This document shows, piece after piece, positions 27,049 to 36,709 of a DNA stretch of 43,127 bases. The notes beneath the pieces were generated by a model, which was not told the DNA's origin, made no database searches, and saw only the letters and a list, made by a program, of their open reading frames with translations. The first letter of the stretch is position 1, and every line of letters begins with the position of its first letter. The DNA comes from Chromatiales bacterium (GTDB taxonomy: Bacteria > Pseudomonadota > Gammaproteobacteria > Chromatiales > Chromatiaceae), in NCBI GenBank assembly GCA_022360905.1, contig JAKSBX010000130.1, forward strand, positions 1 through 43,127, in the 5' to 3' direction. Both the position numbers and the translations under genes were made by a program.

Positions 27049-28308
27049 ATGGTTCGCCGACTGTTTGGAAGCGTCCGGTTTGTTGCCGGGCGACTCTTAC
27101 CATTGTGGTTTTTTGCGGCAGGGCAGGCCGCTGCGACTGAACAGATCAGTTCGCCGGCTTTTCAGAATCTGCTGCTTCGCCTGCAGCAGCATCCCGCCCT
27201 CAGGGTGTCGTTGGCGGAACGTGCCCATTGGCAGGCCAATGCGGACGGTTCAATGGGGCTGCCCGATCCCAATTTCACCCTGGGTTTGAACAATCTGCCG
27301 GTGAATGAACCGACCAGCTTCGACCGCTATCTGCCGAGTAGCCGCAGCCTGGAGTTCAAGCAGGTGATACCCGGTTTAAACGGCCGAGAGACCCTTAGGG
27401 ATACCCACCTTGCACGGGCGGCACTGGCCGATCTGCAGCGCCAGTCGGTGCTGGCCGAGCTGGAGTTGAGGCTGGTCACAGCGCTGGCGGAGCGGCGCAG
27501 AATCCACGCCGCCAGGGCCGCACTCGATCAGCAGATGGGGTTGTTGGCGGAACGGGAGCGCTGGTTAAGGGGGGAGATGGCTTCAGGCGCGGCGGTTTAT
27601 GGCCGTTTTGACGAACTGGATGTGAAGCGGGCGGAGATCGACGAGAAGAAAATTACTCTGGCGGGCGAGGCTGAGCGTTGGCAGGCTGAACTGAGATCGT
27701 TGCTCGACCTGGTTCCCGCTGACGGGATTCTGCCGGAGATTCAACCGAGGAGTTGGACGGGTAATCCCCAATCACTCCTCAAGATCAGAATTGAGCTGGG
27801 CAAGCTGGCCGTGGCCAGGGCCGAGGTGGCGGAGCGGAATGCCGCTTTCGATTCGGACTATGCGATCAGTGCCGCCTGGCAACAACGGGAAGCGGGTGAG
27901 AACTTCGATGGGGATGACTGGTTCACCCTGAAATTTACCGCCAGCCTTCCGCTCTGGTCCTCTACCAACCAGACCCCGAAACTGAAGGCCGCCGAGGCCA
28001 ACGTCACCAAACTGATGGCCCAGCAGGAGCGGCAGCTGCGGGAACTCACCAGTGACTATCAAACCGCCCTCGCCAGCTACCGCACAGCCGACCAGTTACT
28101 TACGGCCATGGCCCAGCGTCAACAGCGGCTCAAGGCGTTGGAGGCCGCCAACCGGCGACGTTATGAAGCGGGAGACCTGGATCTGGATGGGGTCATCCGC
28201 CCAGCCCTGCAGGTGGCTGAAGTTGAGCTCGATCTGGCTCAGGCGAAGAAGCAGAGAACCATCGCCGCGGCGCGTATCAATGCCATGTTTGTGGAGGAGA
28301 ACCCATGA
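27049..28308 (+). CDS. CusC-like outer membrane channel (TolC family)
   Basis: The 419-residue protein has a signal peptide to about residue 27 (FFAAGQAAA) and two long amphipathic, coiled-coil-rich halves typical of outer membrane efflux proteins (OEP). Examples are ALADLQRQSVLAELELRLVT in the first half and QERQLRELTSDYQTALASY in the second. It should form the trimeric outer-membrane duct of a tripartite pump. The ATG at 27049 has GGGAG 6 bases upstream. The stop overlaps the start of the adaptor gene (ATGA, 28305-28308), giving a coupled cusC-cusB-cusA-cusF order. It lacks an obvious lipobox, unlike E. coli CusC. Confidence 0.85.
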   Translation: MVRRLFGSVRFVAGRLLPLWFFAAGQAAATEQISSPAFQNLLLRLQQHPALRVSLAERAHWQANADGSMGLPDPNFTLGLNNLPVNEPTSFDRYLPSSRSLEFKQVIPGLNGRETLRDTHLARAALADLQRQSVLAELELRLVTALAERRRIHAARAALDQQMGLLAERERWLRGEMASGAAVYGRFDELDVKRAEIDEKKITLAGEAERWQAELRSLLDLVPADGILPEIQPRSWTGNPQSLLKIRIELGKLAVARAEVAERNAAFDSDYAISAAWQQREAGENFDGDDWFTLKFTASLPLWSSTNQTPKLKAAEANVTKLMAQQERQLRELTSDYQTALASYRTADQLLTAMAQRQQRLKALEAANRRRYEAGDLDLDGVIRPALQVAEVELDLAQAKKQRTIAAARINAMFVEENP

Positions 28309-29918
28309 GTCCCATCCGTATCAAAACCATCCATCTGTTACTGCTGTTGCTGTTGTTGAGCAGCCAAGGAGTGGCAGAAGAGGGCACTCAATACACCTGC
28401 CCGATGCACCCTCACTACATTTCCACGGACATGGGCAGTTGCCCGATATGCGGTATGGATCTGGTCGCACTGGAGAGTGGCGGAGCCATGCAGCCGGAGG
28501 ACGCTGAAGCCGGGGAGCGGGCTGTGGTTAGCATAGCCCCGGAGACGATCCAGAACATGGGGGTGCGGTACGGCCGGGCGGAGATGACCTCTTTCGGCAG
28601 CCGGGTACGAGCTTATGGCGTGGTGGCCGAGAATGAGCGGTTACGCAGTGAAGTCTCCAGCCGGGTGGCTGGCTGGGTGGAGCGACTGTCGGTCACCGCC
28701 ATCGGTGACCCGGTCAAACGGGGTGATCTGCTCTACCAGTTGTTCAGTCCCGATCTGGTGGCCGCCCAGCGGGACTATGTCAGCGCGCTGCAGGGCGGCA
28801 ACCAACAGCGTATCCGTTCCGCTGCGGTCCGACTCGAGGCGCTCGGGGTCTCCAAAGGCTTTATAAAGAGTCTGCGCAAACAGGGAAAGGTTGTCGATCG
28901 GGTGCCGTTTTATGCGGTGACCGACGGTACCCTGAGTGAGCTGAAAGTCAGAGAAGGGGCCTATGTCCGGCCGGGCGAGACGCTGGCGGTGATTCAGGAC
29001 TACAGCACCGTGTGGATCAACGCGGCGGTAGCGGAAAAGGATCTCTCGGAGGTCAGCATGGATACCCCGGTGCAGGTGATTCTGCCCAATCTACCGGGTC
29101 AGGTGATCGAAAGCCGTATCGACTATATCCATCCCACAGTCGATCCGGACAGCCGAACCGGCCGGGTTCGGCTGGCCCTGCCGAATCAGGCCGGGCAGTT
29201 GCGCCCCGGTGCCTATGCGGATGTCCTGTTTGAGATCGATCTGGCGCGGCGCTTGGCTGTCGCGGACAGTGCCTTGTTGATCGGTGAAGCCGGGCCCTAT
29301 CTGGTGGTCGCCCTGGGTGAGGGGCGGTTTCAGCCCCGTGCGGTTCGAACCGGGCGCAGCAGCGGTGGATTTACTGAGATCCTTGAGGGTATCGATAGCG
29401 AGGATCGGATCGTGGTCTCGGGGCAGTTTCTGATCGACTCCGAGAGCGCCCTCAGGGAGTCGTTTCAAAAGCTGCAGCGTATCAAGTTGGGCTTGGATGA
29501 GTTACCCCTGAGTCAGCAACAGCTGGCGATGGTGGATCACATGATCGATGCGGCCCTTTACATTCATGAGGCGCTGGTGGATGGCTACGACATCAGCCCG
29601 GATCAGCTGCAACCGGCGCGTGAGATTCGCGACCTGTTGTGGCCGGGGTTCGGCGCCACCCGATTGGGGCCGATCATGCAGGGAGCCGCCGAGGCGATTG
29701 AGATGGCCCAGCAGGCACGCACCGAGAGTGCCCTGCAGCAGGCGCTGCATCAGCTGGTCAGTGAGCTGCAGCCCTGGGTGCTTAACGGTCGCCGGGATCA
29801 CTATCAGCAGCAGGGGGTGCAGCTCTATCAGGATCAACAGGAACAACAGCTCTGGCTGCAGTTGGCGGGTGAGGCGGTCAACCCCTACGGCTCTTCGGCC
29901 GGTGTGGCGGTCGAGTGA
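28305..29918 (+). CDS. cusB: CusB-like periplasmic adaptor with heavy-metal-binding domain
   Basis: The 537-residue membrane-fusion protein has a signal peptide, then a heavy-metal-binding domain at about 30-53 (YTCPMHP ... CPICGMDL, with C32, M34, H35, C46, C49 and M51). The barrel-sandwich/lipoyl core (RVAGWVERLSVTAIGDPVKRG and VREGAYVRPGETLAVI) and the beta-barrel (DYIHPTVDPDSRTGRVRLAL) follow. The last 130 residues are an extra helical region resembling DUF3347, uncommon in E. coli CusB. The adaptor links the CusA-like pump to the outer-membrane channel and receives Cu(I)/Ag(I) from CusF. The gene overlaps its upstream neighbour by 4 bp. Confidence 0.9.
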   Translation: MSPIRIKTIHLLLLLLLLSSQGVAEEGTQYTCPMHPHYISTDMGSCPICGMDLVALESGGAMQPEDAEAGERAVVSIAPETIQNMGVRYGRAEMTSFGSRVRAYGVVAENERLRSEVSSRVAGWVERLSVTAIGDPVKRGDLLYQLFSPDLVAAQRDYVSALQGGNQQRIRSAAVRLEALGVSKGFIKSLRKQGKVVDRVPFYAVTDGTLSELKVREGAYVRPGETLAVIQDYSTVWINAAVAEKDLSEVSMDTPVQVILPNLPGQVIESRIDYIHPTVDPDSRTGRVRLALPNQAGQLRPGAYADVLFEIDLARRLAVADSALLIGEAGPYLVVALGEGRFQPRAVRTGRSSGGFTEILEGIDSEDRIVVSGQFLIDSESALRESFQKLQRIKLGLDELPLSQQQLAMVDHMIDAALYIHEALVDGYDISPDQLQPAREIRDLLWPGFGATRLGPIMQGAAEAIEMAQQARTESALQQALHQLVSELQPWVLNGRRDHYQQQGVQLYQDQQEQQLWLQLAGEAVNPYGSSAGVAVE

Positions 29919-29948
29919 GATTGTTGAGCATGAACAGAGGATATGTCG

Positions 29949-32900
29949 ATGTCTGAACAGCAACCCATTGTCGGGGATGATCCGGCCCGCTCGTTTGTCG
30001 CCCGGGTGATCGCCTGGTCGGTGCAGAATCAGTTGATCGTGCTGATCTTTACCGCCGGCCTGGCGGTGGCCGGACTGCTCGCCCTGCAGCGCACCCCACT
30101 CGATGCGATCCCCGATCTGTCGGATACCCAGGTGATTATCCGTACCGATTTTGCCGGTCAGGCGCCGCAGATCGTTGAGGATCTGGTCACCTACCCCCTC
30201 TCGGCAACCCTCCTGGGATTGCCGAAGACCGAGGCGGTGAGGGGCTTTTCCATGTTCGGCACCAGCTTCGTCTATGTGATTTTCCAAGATGGGGTCGATG
30301 ACTACTGGGCCAGGAGCCGGGTGGCCGAAGCGCTGGCCACGGTGCAGAAGGATCTGCCCCAGAGCGCCACCCCAAGGCTGGGGCCGGACGCCACCGGAGT
30401 GGGCTGGATCTATCAATATGCGCTGCTGGATCGTAGCGGCCGGCACGACCTGGCGGAATTGCGCGCCCTGCAGGACTGGTTTCTGCGTTTCGAGCTGGCC
30501 ACGGTACCCGGGGTCTCCGAGGTGGCCTCGGTGGGCGGCTTCGTAAGGGAGTATCAGGTACTGATCGATCCCAACCGGTTACGCGCCTTTGATATTCCTC
30601 TGGTGCGGGTCCGGCAGGCCGTTCAGGCGGCCAGTATGGAAGTCGGCGGCCGGGTGATCGAGCGCGCCGAGACCGAGCTGATGATCCGCTCCCGGGGTTA
30701 CATCACCTCTCTGCAGGATCTGCAGCGGGTGGTGGTGCAGGCCAGAAACGGCACCCCGGTGCTACTCACCGATGTGGCGCGGGTGGTCGAGGGGCCGGAG
30801 TTGCGTCGGGGTCTGGTGGAGCTGAACGGTGAGGGAGAGGTGGTTGGCGGTATCGTGGTGATGCGTTCCGGCGAGAATGCGCTGAATGTGATCGAGGCAC
30901 TGGAGCGGAAGCTGCAGGCTCTGCAGCAGGGATTGCCGCCCGGGGTGGAGATTCAGACCGTTTATGATCGTGCGCCATTGATTCGGGGTGCGGTCGACTA
31001 TCTGAACCATAAACTGTTGGAAGAGGGCCTGGTGGTTGCGCTGGTCTGTTTCATCTTTCTGCTCCATGTGCGTTCGGCCTTTGTGGCGATCATCACCTTG
31101 CCACTGGGTGTGCTGGGGGCGTTTATGGTGATGTCGGCGCAGGGGATCACCGCCAACATCATGTCCCTCGGTGGCATCGCCATCGCCATCGGCGCGATGG
31201 TGGATGCCTCCATCGTGATGGTGGAGAATGCTCATCGACGCTTGAGCGATATGCCCGCTTCGGTTGGACGTAAAGCCTATAATGCGGCCATATTACAGTC
31301 GGCCAAGGAGGTGGGGCCGGGGCTGTTTTTCAGTCTGCTGATCATCACCGTATCCTTCCTGCCGGTGTTTGCCCTCACCGGTGAAAGTTTCCGGCTTTTC
31401 TCACCGCTGGCCTACACCAAGACCTATGCCATGGCCTTCGCCTCTCTGCTCTCGGTTACCCTGGTGCCGATCCTGATGCTTTGGCTGATCCGCGGCCGCA
31501 TCTTCCGCGAGGAGAGCAATCCACTCAACCGTTTCTTTGTCGCGCTCTACAAGCCGATTCTGCAGTTCTCCATGAAGCGGCGCAGTTTTACCCTGGCGGT
31601 CGCCGTTGCCGGTATTGCGAGTCTCTGGTATCCCTACAGCAAGCTGGGTACCGAGTTCATGCCGGCACTGTATGAAGGTGAACTGCTCTATATGCCCACC
31701 ACCCTGCCGGGGGTCTCCATCACCAAGGCAAAAGAAATTCTGGCACAGACCAACCGGCTGATCCTCACGCTGCCGGAGGTCGACCAGGTGTTCGGCAAGG
31801 TGGGTCGGGCCGACACGGCGACCGATCCGGCGCCGATCTCGATGATCGAAAGCTGGATACGTCTGAAGCCGAAACCCGAGTGGCGGCCGGGCATGACCGT
31901 GGAGAGTTTGACCAAGCAGCTCGACGAACGAGTCAAACTGCCGGGGCTGGTCAACAGTTGGGGTTATCCGATCAAGATCCGTATGGATATGATCTCGACC
32001 GGCATCCGTACCCCGGTGGGGATCAAAATCTCCGGTCAGGATCTGACTGAGATCGGCCGCATTGCGCTGGATGTGGAAGGAGTGGTGAAACAGGTGCCGG
32101 GTACCCGTAGCGCCTTTGCCGACCGGGTCACCGGGGGCAAGTATCTGGAGATCATACCCAATCGGGATGAGCTGGCCCGACGCAATATCGATCTTGGTCT
32201 GTTCCAATCGATCATCCAGACCGCACTCGGCGGCATGAAGGTTGCGGAAAGCGTGCAGGGCCGGGAGCGTTACAACATCATGTTGCGCTACGACCGGCCC
32301 TTCCGGGAGTCCATTCACCAGCTCACTGACATCCTGGTGCCTACCCCGAGCGGTATGCACATTCCGCTGGGGGAGGTGGCGACCATCGAGTACGCCCCGG
32401 GACCACCGATGATCAAATCCGAGGATGCGCGTTTGACCGGCTGGGTGTTTGTCGACATCGACGACCGGGATATCGGCAGTTATGTCGATGATGCGCGGAG
32501 GCGGGTGGCCGAGCAGGTCAACCTGCCGCCCGGTTATGCCATCACCTGGTCCGGACAGTATGAGCAGATGCTCGAAGCGCGGGAGCGTCTGCAGGTCGCG
32601 ATACCTGCAGCGGTGGCGATCATCCTGGTGCTGCTGATGATCCATTTCGGCCGTACGGATCGCACGGTAATGGTGATGACGGCGCTGCCGTTCGGCTTGG
32701 TGGGCGGTCTCTGGGCGGTCTATCTTGCCGGCTACAATCTCTCTGTCGCCGTTGCTGTGGGTTTCATCGCGCTGGGTGGCATTGCGGTGGAGACCGCGGT
32801 GGTGATGTTGATCTATATCGATCAGCAGGTACGTAATCTACCGCCGGTCGACCATAAAACCCTGTTTGCCGCCATCATGGCGGGCGCCGTACGACGGGTG

Positions 32901-33149
32901 CGCCCGAAATTGATGACCGTGTCGGTGATCATCGCCGGCCTGTTGCCCATCTTCTTTACCGAGGGTCCTGGCTCGGATGTGATGCGACGTATTGCGTTGC
33001 CGATGGTGGGAGGGATGCTGAGCACCACCGTTATGACCCTGATTGTAATTCCGGTTATCTATCTGATCTGGGAGTCCCGGAGGCTACCCCTCTCGGCTGC
33101 AGATTCCACTGGGGATAACGATCTATCCCAACAACCACAAGAGGTATGA
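29949..33149 (+). CDS. cusA: CusA-like heavy-metal efflux RND pump
   Basis: The product is 1066 residues from the ATG at 29949; an ATG two codons earlier (29943) lies only 2 bases from the AGAGG ribosome-binding site, so the second is more likely. It is a complete HME-type RND transporter with 12 membrane helices and two periplasmic domains. The TM4 signature GAMVDASIVMVENAHRRL carries the proton-relay aspartate. The segment GELLYMPTTLPGVS contains the equivalent of the Met in E. coli CusA DLLYM that belongs to the copper-binding methionine set. Close similarity to CusA runs through the C-terminus (MTVSVIIAGLLPI). Substrate is most likely Cu(I)/Ag(I), supported by the CusF gene directly downstream. 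Confidence 0.93.
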   Translation: MSEQQPIVGDDPARSFVARVIAWSVQNQLIVLIFTAGLAVAGLLALQRTPLDAIPDLSDTQVIIRTDFAGQAPQIVEDLVTYPLSATLLGLPKTEAVRGFSMFGTSFVYVIFQDGVDDYWARSRVAEALATVQKDLPQSATPRLGPDATGVGWIYQYALLDRSGRHDLAELRALQDWFLRFELATVPGVSEVASVGGFVREYQVLIDPNRLRAFDIPLVRVRQAVQAASMEVGGRVIERAETELMIRSRGYITSLQDLQRVVVQARNGTPVLLTDVARVVEGPELRRGLVELNGEGEVVGGIVVMRSGENALNVIEALERKLQALQQGLPPGVEIQTVYDRAPLIRGAVDYLNHKLLEEGLVVALVCFIFLLHVRSAFVAIITLPLGVLGAFMVMSAQGITANIMSLGGIAIAIGAMVDASIVMVENAHRRLSDMPASVGRKAYNAAILQSAKEVGPGLFFSLLIITVSFLPVFALTGESFRLFSPLAYTKTYAMAFASLLSVTLVPILMLWLIRGRIFREESNPLNRFFVALYKPILQFSMKRRSFTLAVAVAGIASLWYPYSKLGTEFMPALYEGELLYMPTTLPGVSITKAKEILAQTNRLILTLPEVDQVFGKVGRADTATDPAPISMIESWIRLKPKPEWRPGMTVESLTKQLDERVKLPGLVNSWGYPIKIRMDMISTGIRTPVGIKISGQDLTEIGRIALDVEGVVKQVPGTRSAFADRVTGGKYLEIIPNRDELARRNIDLGLFQSIIQTALGGMKVAESVQGRERYNIMLRYDRPFRESIHQLTDILVPTPSGMHIPLGEVATIEYAPGPPMIKSEDARLTGWVFVDIDDRDIGSYVDDARRRVAEQVNLPPGYAITWSGQYEQMLEARERLQVAIPAAVAIILVLLMIHFGRTDRTVMVMTALPFGLVGGLWAVYLAGYNLSVAVAVGFIALGGIAVETAVVMLIYIDQQVRNLPPVDHKTLFAAIMAGAVRRVRPKLMTVSVIIAGLLPIFFTEGPGSDVMRRIALPMVGGMLSTTVMTLIVIPVIYLIWESRRLPLSAADSTGDNDLSQQPQEV

Positions 33150-33151
33150 AA

Positions 33152-33499
33152 ATGTCGATTAAAAATATTGCTGTGTTGATCATCGGGCTGTTGTTTCAAG
33201 CTGCGGCCTATGGGGCCAACCATCAAGGCCATGCCATGCACGACCATTCGATGATGGGTGGCGATGCCAATAAGGCAATGGGCAGCGGTATCCTGCATCA
33301 AGTGGATGCGGATAAAAAAATGGTCAACCTCACCCACGAGCCTATCCCGTCACTGAACTGGCCGGAAATGACCATGGATCTGCCGGTGACCAAACGGGTT
33401 GACCTGAGCCGGTTCAAGGCCGGTGACCAGGTCCATTTCACCCTGAAAAAGGGCCGGGACAACCATTTCAGAATTATCTCGATGGAGCCTCGTCAATAG
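33152..33499 (+). CDS. cusF: CusF-type periplasmic copper chaperone
   Basis: From the ATG at 33152 (AGAGG 7 bases upstream; the ATG at 33146 overlapping the cusA stop is too close to it) the product has 115 residues. It has a signal peptide, a His/Met-rich linker (HQGHAMHDHSMM), and a CusF OB-fold. The metal site is intact with the exact E. coli spacing: H62, W70, M73 and M75 in HEPIPSLNWPEMTMDLP. CusF carries Cu(I)/Ag(I) to the CusCBA pump through the tryptophan-capped site. It ends the operon and faces a convergent regulatory gene 54 bp away. Confidence 0.93.
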   Translation: MSIKNIAVLIIGLLFQAAAYGANHQGHAMHDHSMMGGDANKAMGSGILHQVDADKKMVNLTHEPIPSLNWPEMTMDLPVTKRVDLSRFKAGDQVHFTLKKGRDNHFRIISMEPRQ

Positions 33500-33553
33500 A
33501 CTGGATGAGAGGTCGTTGTGCTCGGGTGAGGCTTGCTTCCGGGTAATGGTTGA

Positions 33554-36514
33554 TCAGGCTGGGATGCCGTTCAGCACCAGTTTTGGTATCTGTTCAGCAG
33601 CCACCGGCCTGCTGAACAGATACCCTTGTGCGGTGTCGCAATTCAGCCGTTTGAGCAACTCCAGCTGTGCTTTGGTCTCGATGCCTTCAGCGACGATGGT
33701 GTGGCCAAGATTGTGACCCATCTCGATTATCGTATTGACCAGGTACTGGGTTTTCTTGTCCAGTAGCATGTCGTTGATGAAGTATTTGTCGATTTTCAGG
33801 CTGTCCACTTTCAGATGTTTCAGTGAGGCGATGGAGGAGTAGCCGGTACCGAAGTCATCGATGGCGATCTGAATGCCCGACTCTTTGAGGTGACTGAAGA
33901 TGGCGATATTTTTCCAGTCTGTCTGAACGGCGGTTTCCGTGACCTCCAGCTCAAGCTGTGTGGGATCCATATCTGTCTCTTCCAGAACCTGCGCGATCAG
34001 GGTCACCAGTTGCTCGTCGAGAAAGTGGGAGGGAGAAATATTGACCGACATACGCAGCGGGGGCAACCCTTGTTGTTGCCAGCTGACAGCCTGTCTGCAG
34101 GCATTGCAGAGTATGGTTTTGGTTAAGGGCTTGATCATGCCGATCTGCTCGGCGACCTGGATGAACTCGGTCGGTGGAACCTGTCCCAATACCGGGTGAT
34201 GCCAACGGGAGAGTGCCTCGACGCCGATGATTTGTCCGGTACTGATGTTGAGTTGTGGTTGATAGACCAAGCTCAATTGTTCCGACTCGATGGCTTCACG
34301 AAGGTACTGTTCAAACTGAAAACGGTACTCAGCCTTTCGTGTCAGCTCCTGGTTGTAAAACGCAAAACGATTTTTACCGTGCTCTTTGGCCGCATACAGC
34401 GAGGTATCCGCAGCCTTCAGTAACATCGAGGCATCCGTGCCGTCATCAGGATAGTGGGCGATGCCGATACTGCAAGCTGGTGTATGTCTGCGGGAAGATA
34501 ACTGCAGCGGCTGGGCAACCAGTTCCAGGCAGCGCTTGGCCAGGTTGGCGGTGATGTAATCGTCGGAGACGTCGTCCAGCAGGATGCAGAATTCGTCACC
34601 GCTCAGGCGGGCGACAAAATCCACATCCCGGCCTACCGTCTTCAGTCGTTGTGCAATGACCTTGAGTAATTGGTCACCCACGTCATGTCCCAGGCTGTCG
34701 TTGACGTTCTTGAAATTGTCCAGGTCGAGGTAGAGCAGACCGAAGCGGCGTTGATGCCGTTTCGAGGTCTTAATCATTTCATCCAGGGTCTGAAAGAAAT
34801 GGGGTCTGCTGGCCAGACCGGTCAGTTCATCGGTGTAGGCGAGTTGATGAATCCTTTTTTGATTCTGGTCGCGCTCCATGACGATACTGGCGAGCCTTGC
34901 CGCCGCTTTCAGATCAATGGACTCCTCCTCGTTGGGAGTCGCCGGGTAGTCATAGTACATGCCGAAAGCACCCAGCACCTTTCCGGCAGAACTTATGATC
35001 GGCTCGGACCAGCAGCAGCGCATACCGTGAGGCAGGGCCGCTGCTTTGAGGGTTGACCACTTTGGGTCGGTTTCAATGTTCTCAACAATGACACGCTGAC
35101 CCGTATAAGTTGAGGTGCCGCAGGAGCCGATATCCGGGCCGAATTCCAGGCCGTGCACCGCCTCACAGTAGGCCTTCGGCAGGCTTGGAGCGCCACCATG
35201 CAGGAGTCTGCCTTTGTGTAGTTCCAGTAATGAACAGCGCATCCCCGGATGCCGCTCTTCATACATCAGGGCGATTACATCGTAGATTTCCGTAGCCGGT
35301 CTGCCGATTGCGATCCTCTCGAGGATTTCAGCGTTTCTTTCATCGTAGTTCTCGGCGCGCTTGCGTTCGGTGATGTCGACATGGGTGCCAACTAGGCGCA
35401 CGGGTTTACCATCAGACTCCTGGTAGAGGCGAATGGCACGGGATAATACATGCACGTCACGACCTGATTTGTGGTGCATGCGCATCTCTATCTCCAGTGT
35501 GTCGATGCTGCCCTTGATATAGCTTTCAACCTCTCTCAGGACAAAATCCTTGTCCTCAGGGTGGATCAGTCGTTTCCAGGTATCCAGATGGTTTGGCAGC
35601 TCTTCATTTTGATAGCCGAGCATCTCTTTCCAGCGAGGCGAGAAATAGATCTCTTTGTTGACCAGGTTCCAATCCCAGAGGCCGTCATTGGCGCCGCGCA
35701 TGGCGAGTGACAGGCGCTCTTCGTTCTCTCTGAGGCGCTCTTCAGCGGCTCTTCGCTTGGTGATGTCGTGACCGATGCCGAGGATGCCGATGAGTTTTTT
35801 CTGGTGGTCGTAAAGGGGGGTCTTGGTGGTCTCCAGCAGCTCTGTGTGCCCATCATTGGCGAAGGTTATCCACTCCTCATTGACTGAAGGACCACCCTTT
35901 TCCGTGGCCATTCTATCGTGCTGTCGAAAAAAATCGGCCAACTCCTTATCGACAAAGTCATAATCGCTCTTGCCGATGATCTCTGTCTCCTTGGCGCCGA
36001 AAAAATCTTCGAATCGGTCATTACAGGCGAGGTAGATGCCCTGGGTGTCTTTCAGCCAGATCAGATCGGGTAGTGTATTCAGAATAGCGAGGCGAAAACT
36101 GGTCTCTTTGTAGAGCTCTTTTTGCACCCGTTCGGCCAGGGTGAAATCCCGGAAGCTCCAGATCCGGCCAATGATCTCACCATCGCAGTACATCGGTTGG
36201 GTGAATTGTTCGAAGACGCGGCCGTCCTGCAAATTGAGGGTATCAAAAGCCTTTGTTTCCGGTTTGTTTCGGTAAAGTGTTAAATTGTTCAGGAATCTCT
36301 GCTGATCGGTTAACTGGTCCAGCAGTTGATCTTGAAAATCGGCCAGGGTTGTCCGGTCGGTAAATTCCCCGGATAGACGCCACAATTCGGTAAAGCGCTG
36401 GTTGTGCTTCAGGACACGGTCTGAGTTGTCGGTGATCAGGATGCCATCTTCCGTAGTGTGCAAAATGGCTTCAGCCAAAGTGTTACTGAAGTTGTCTCTT
36501 TTTTGGCTGTCCAT
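33554..36514 (-). CDS. PAS-PAS-PAS-GAF-GGDEF-EAL sensory c-di-GMP enzyme
   Basis: The 986-residue protein lacks membrane helices. In order: three PAS regions (about 10-125, 140-255 and 265-385, the last two followed by PAC signatures such as GIGHDITKRR and GTHVDITERK), a GAF domain (about 395-555), GGDEF (about 560-720) and EAL (about 735-980). The cyclase active-site loop reads SGDEF, a one-residue deviation from GGDEF. The phosphodiesterase half keeps EALSRW, the ETA/DDFGTGYSS loop and AEGIET, so it looks active. The net activity could be cyclase, phosphodiesterase or both. It is downstream of the PAS/MCP genes on the same strand but 195 bp away, so co-transcription is uncertain. Confidence 0.92.
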   Translation of the reverse strand: MDSQKRDNFSNTLAEAILHTTEDGILITDNSDRVLKHNQRFTELWRLSGEFTDRTTLADFQDQLLDQLTDQQRFLNNLTLYRNKPETKAFDTLNLQDGRVFEQFTQPMYCDGEIIGRIWSFRDFTLAERVQKELYKETSFRLAILNTLPDLIWLKDTQGIYLACNDRFEDFFGAKETEIIGKSDYDFVDKELADFFRQHDRMATEKGGPSVNEEWITFANDGHTELLETTKTPLYDHQKKLIGILGIGHDITKRRAAEERLRENEERLSLAMRGANDGLWDWNLVNKEIYFSPRWKEMLGYQNEELPNHLDTWKRLIHPEDKDFVLREVESYIKGSIDTLEIEMRMHHKSGRDVHVLSRAIRLYQESDGKPVRLVGTHVDITERKRAENYDERNAEILERIAIGRPATEIYDVIALMYEERHPGMRCSLLELHKGRLLHGGAPSLPKAYCEAVHGLEFGPDIGSCGTSTYTGQRVIVENIETDPKWSTLKAAALPHGMRCCWSEPIISSAGKVLGAFGMYYDYPATPNEEESIDLKAAARLASIVMERDQNQKRIHQLAYTDELTGLASRPHFFQTLDEMIKTSKRHQRRFGLLYLDLDNFKNVNDSLGHDVGDQLLKVIAQRLKTVGRDVDFVARLSGDEFCILLDDVSDDYITANLAKRCLELVAQPLQLSSRRHTPACSIGIAHYPDDGTDASMLLKAADTSLYAAKEHGKNRFAFYNQELTRKAEYRFQFEQYLREAIESEQLSLVYQPQLNISTGQIIGVEALSRWHHPVLGQVPPTEFIQVAEQIGMIKPLTKTILCNACRQAVSWQQQGLPPLRMSVNISPSHFLDEQLVTLIAQVLEETDMDPTQLELEVTETAVQTDWKNIAIFSHLKESGIQIAIDDFGTGYSSIASLKHLKVDSLKIDKYFINDMLLDKKTQYLVNTIIEMGHNLGHTIVAEGIETKAQLELLKRLNCDTAQGYLFSRPVAAEQIPKLVLNGIPA

Positions 36515-36664
36515 GGTGTGGTTGCCTGCTGAGTAAGGCCAAGCTGGTCTGCACCCACAAAAGTTGTAGCTCAGTCCGGGTTAGCGACTGGATTTGCTAC
36601 ATCTTGATGTCTCTGGGGCGACATGGAGTAGTATTTTACCATCTAACAGGCTGTTTTATTTGTA

Positions 36665-36681
36665 AATATTTATTAAATATT
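36665..36681. repeat. 17-nt A/T palindrome upstream of the GGDEF-EAL gene
   Basis: AATATTTA-T-TAAATATT is a perfect 8-bp inverted repeat with a one-base centre in the spacer between the PAS gene (stop 36710) and the GGDEF-EAL gene (start 36514), both on the minus strand. It could be an operator or a weak hairpin. A/T-rich palindromes arise easily by chance, so confidence is low. Confidence 0.35.
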
Positions 36682-36709
36682 GTTCAGTTTCGCCTGCGGT
36701 TCACAGCGT

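Noticed and set aside
31401..32645. 414-codon minus-strand ORF inside cusA
   Set aside because: Shadow of the highly conserved cusA reading frame, with composition typical of antisense frames.
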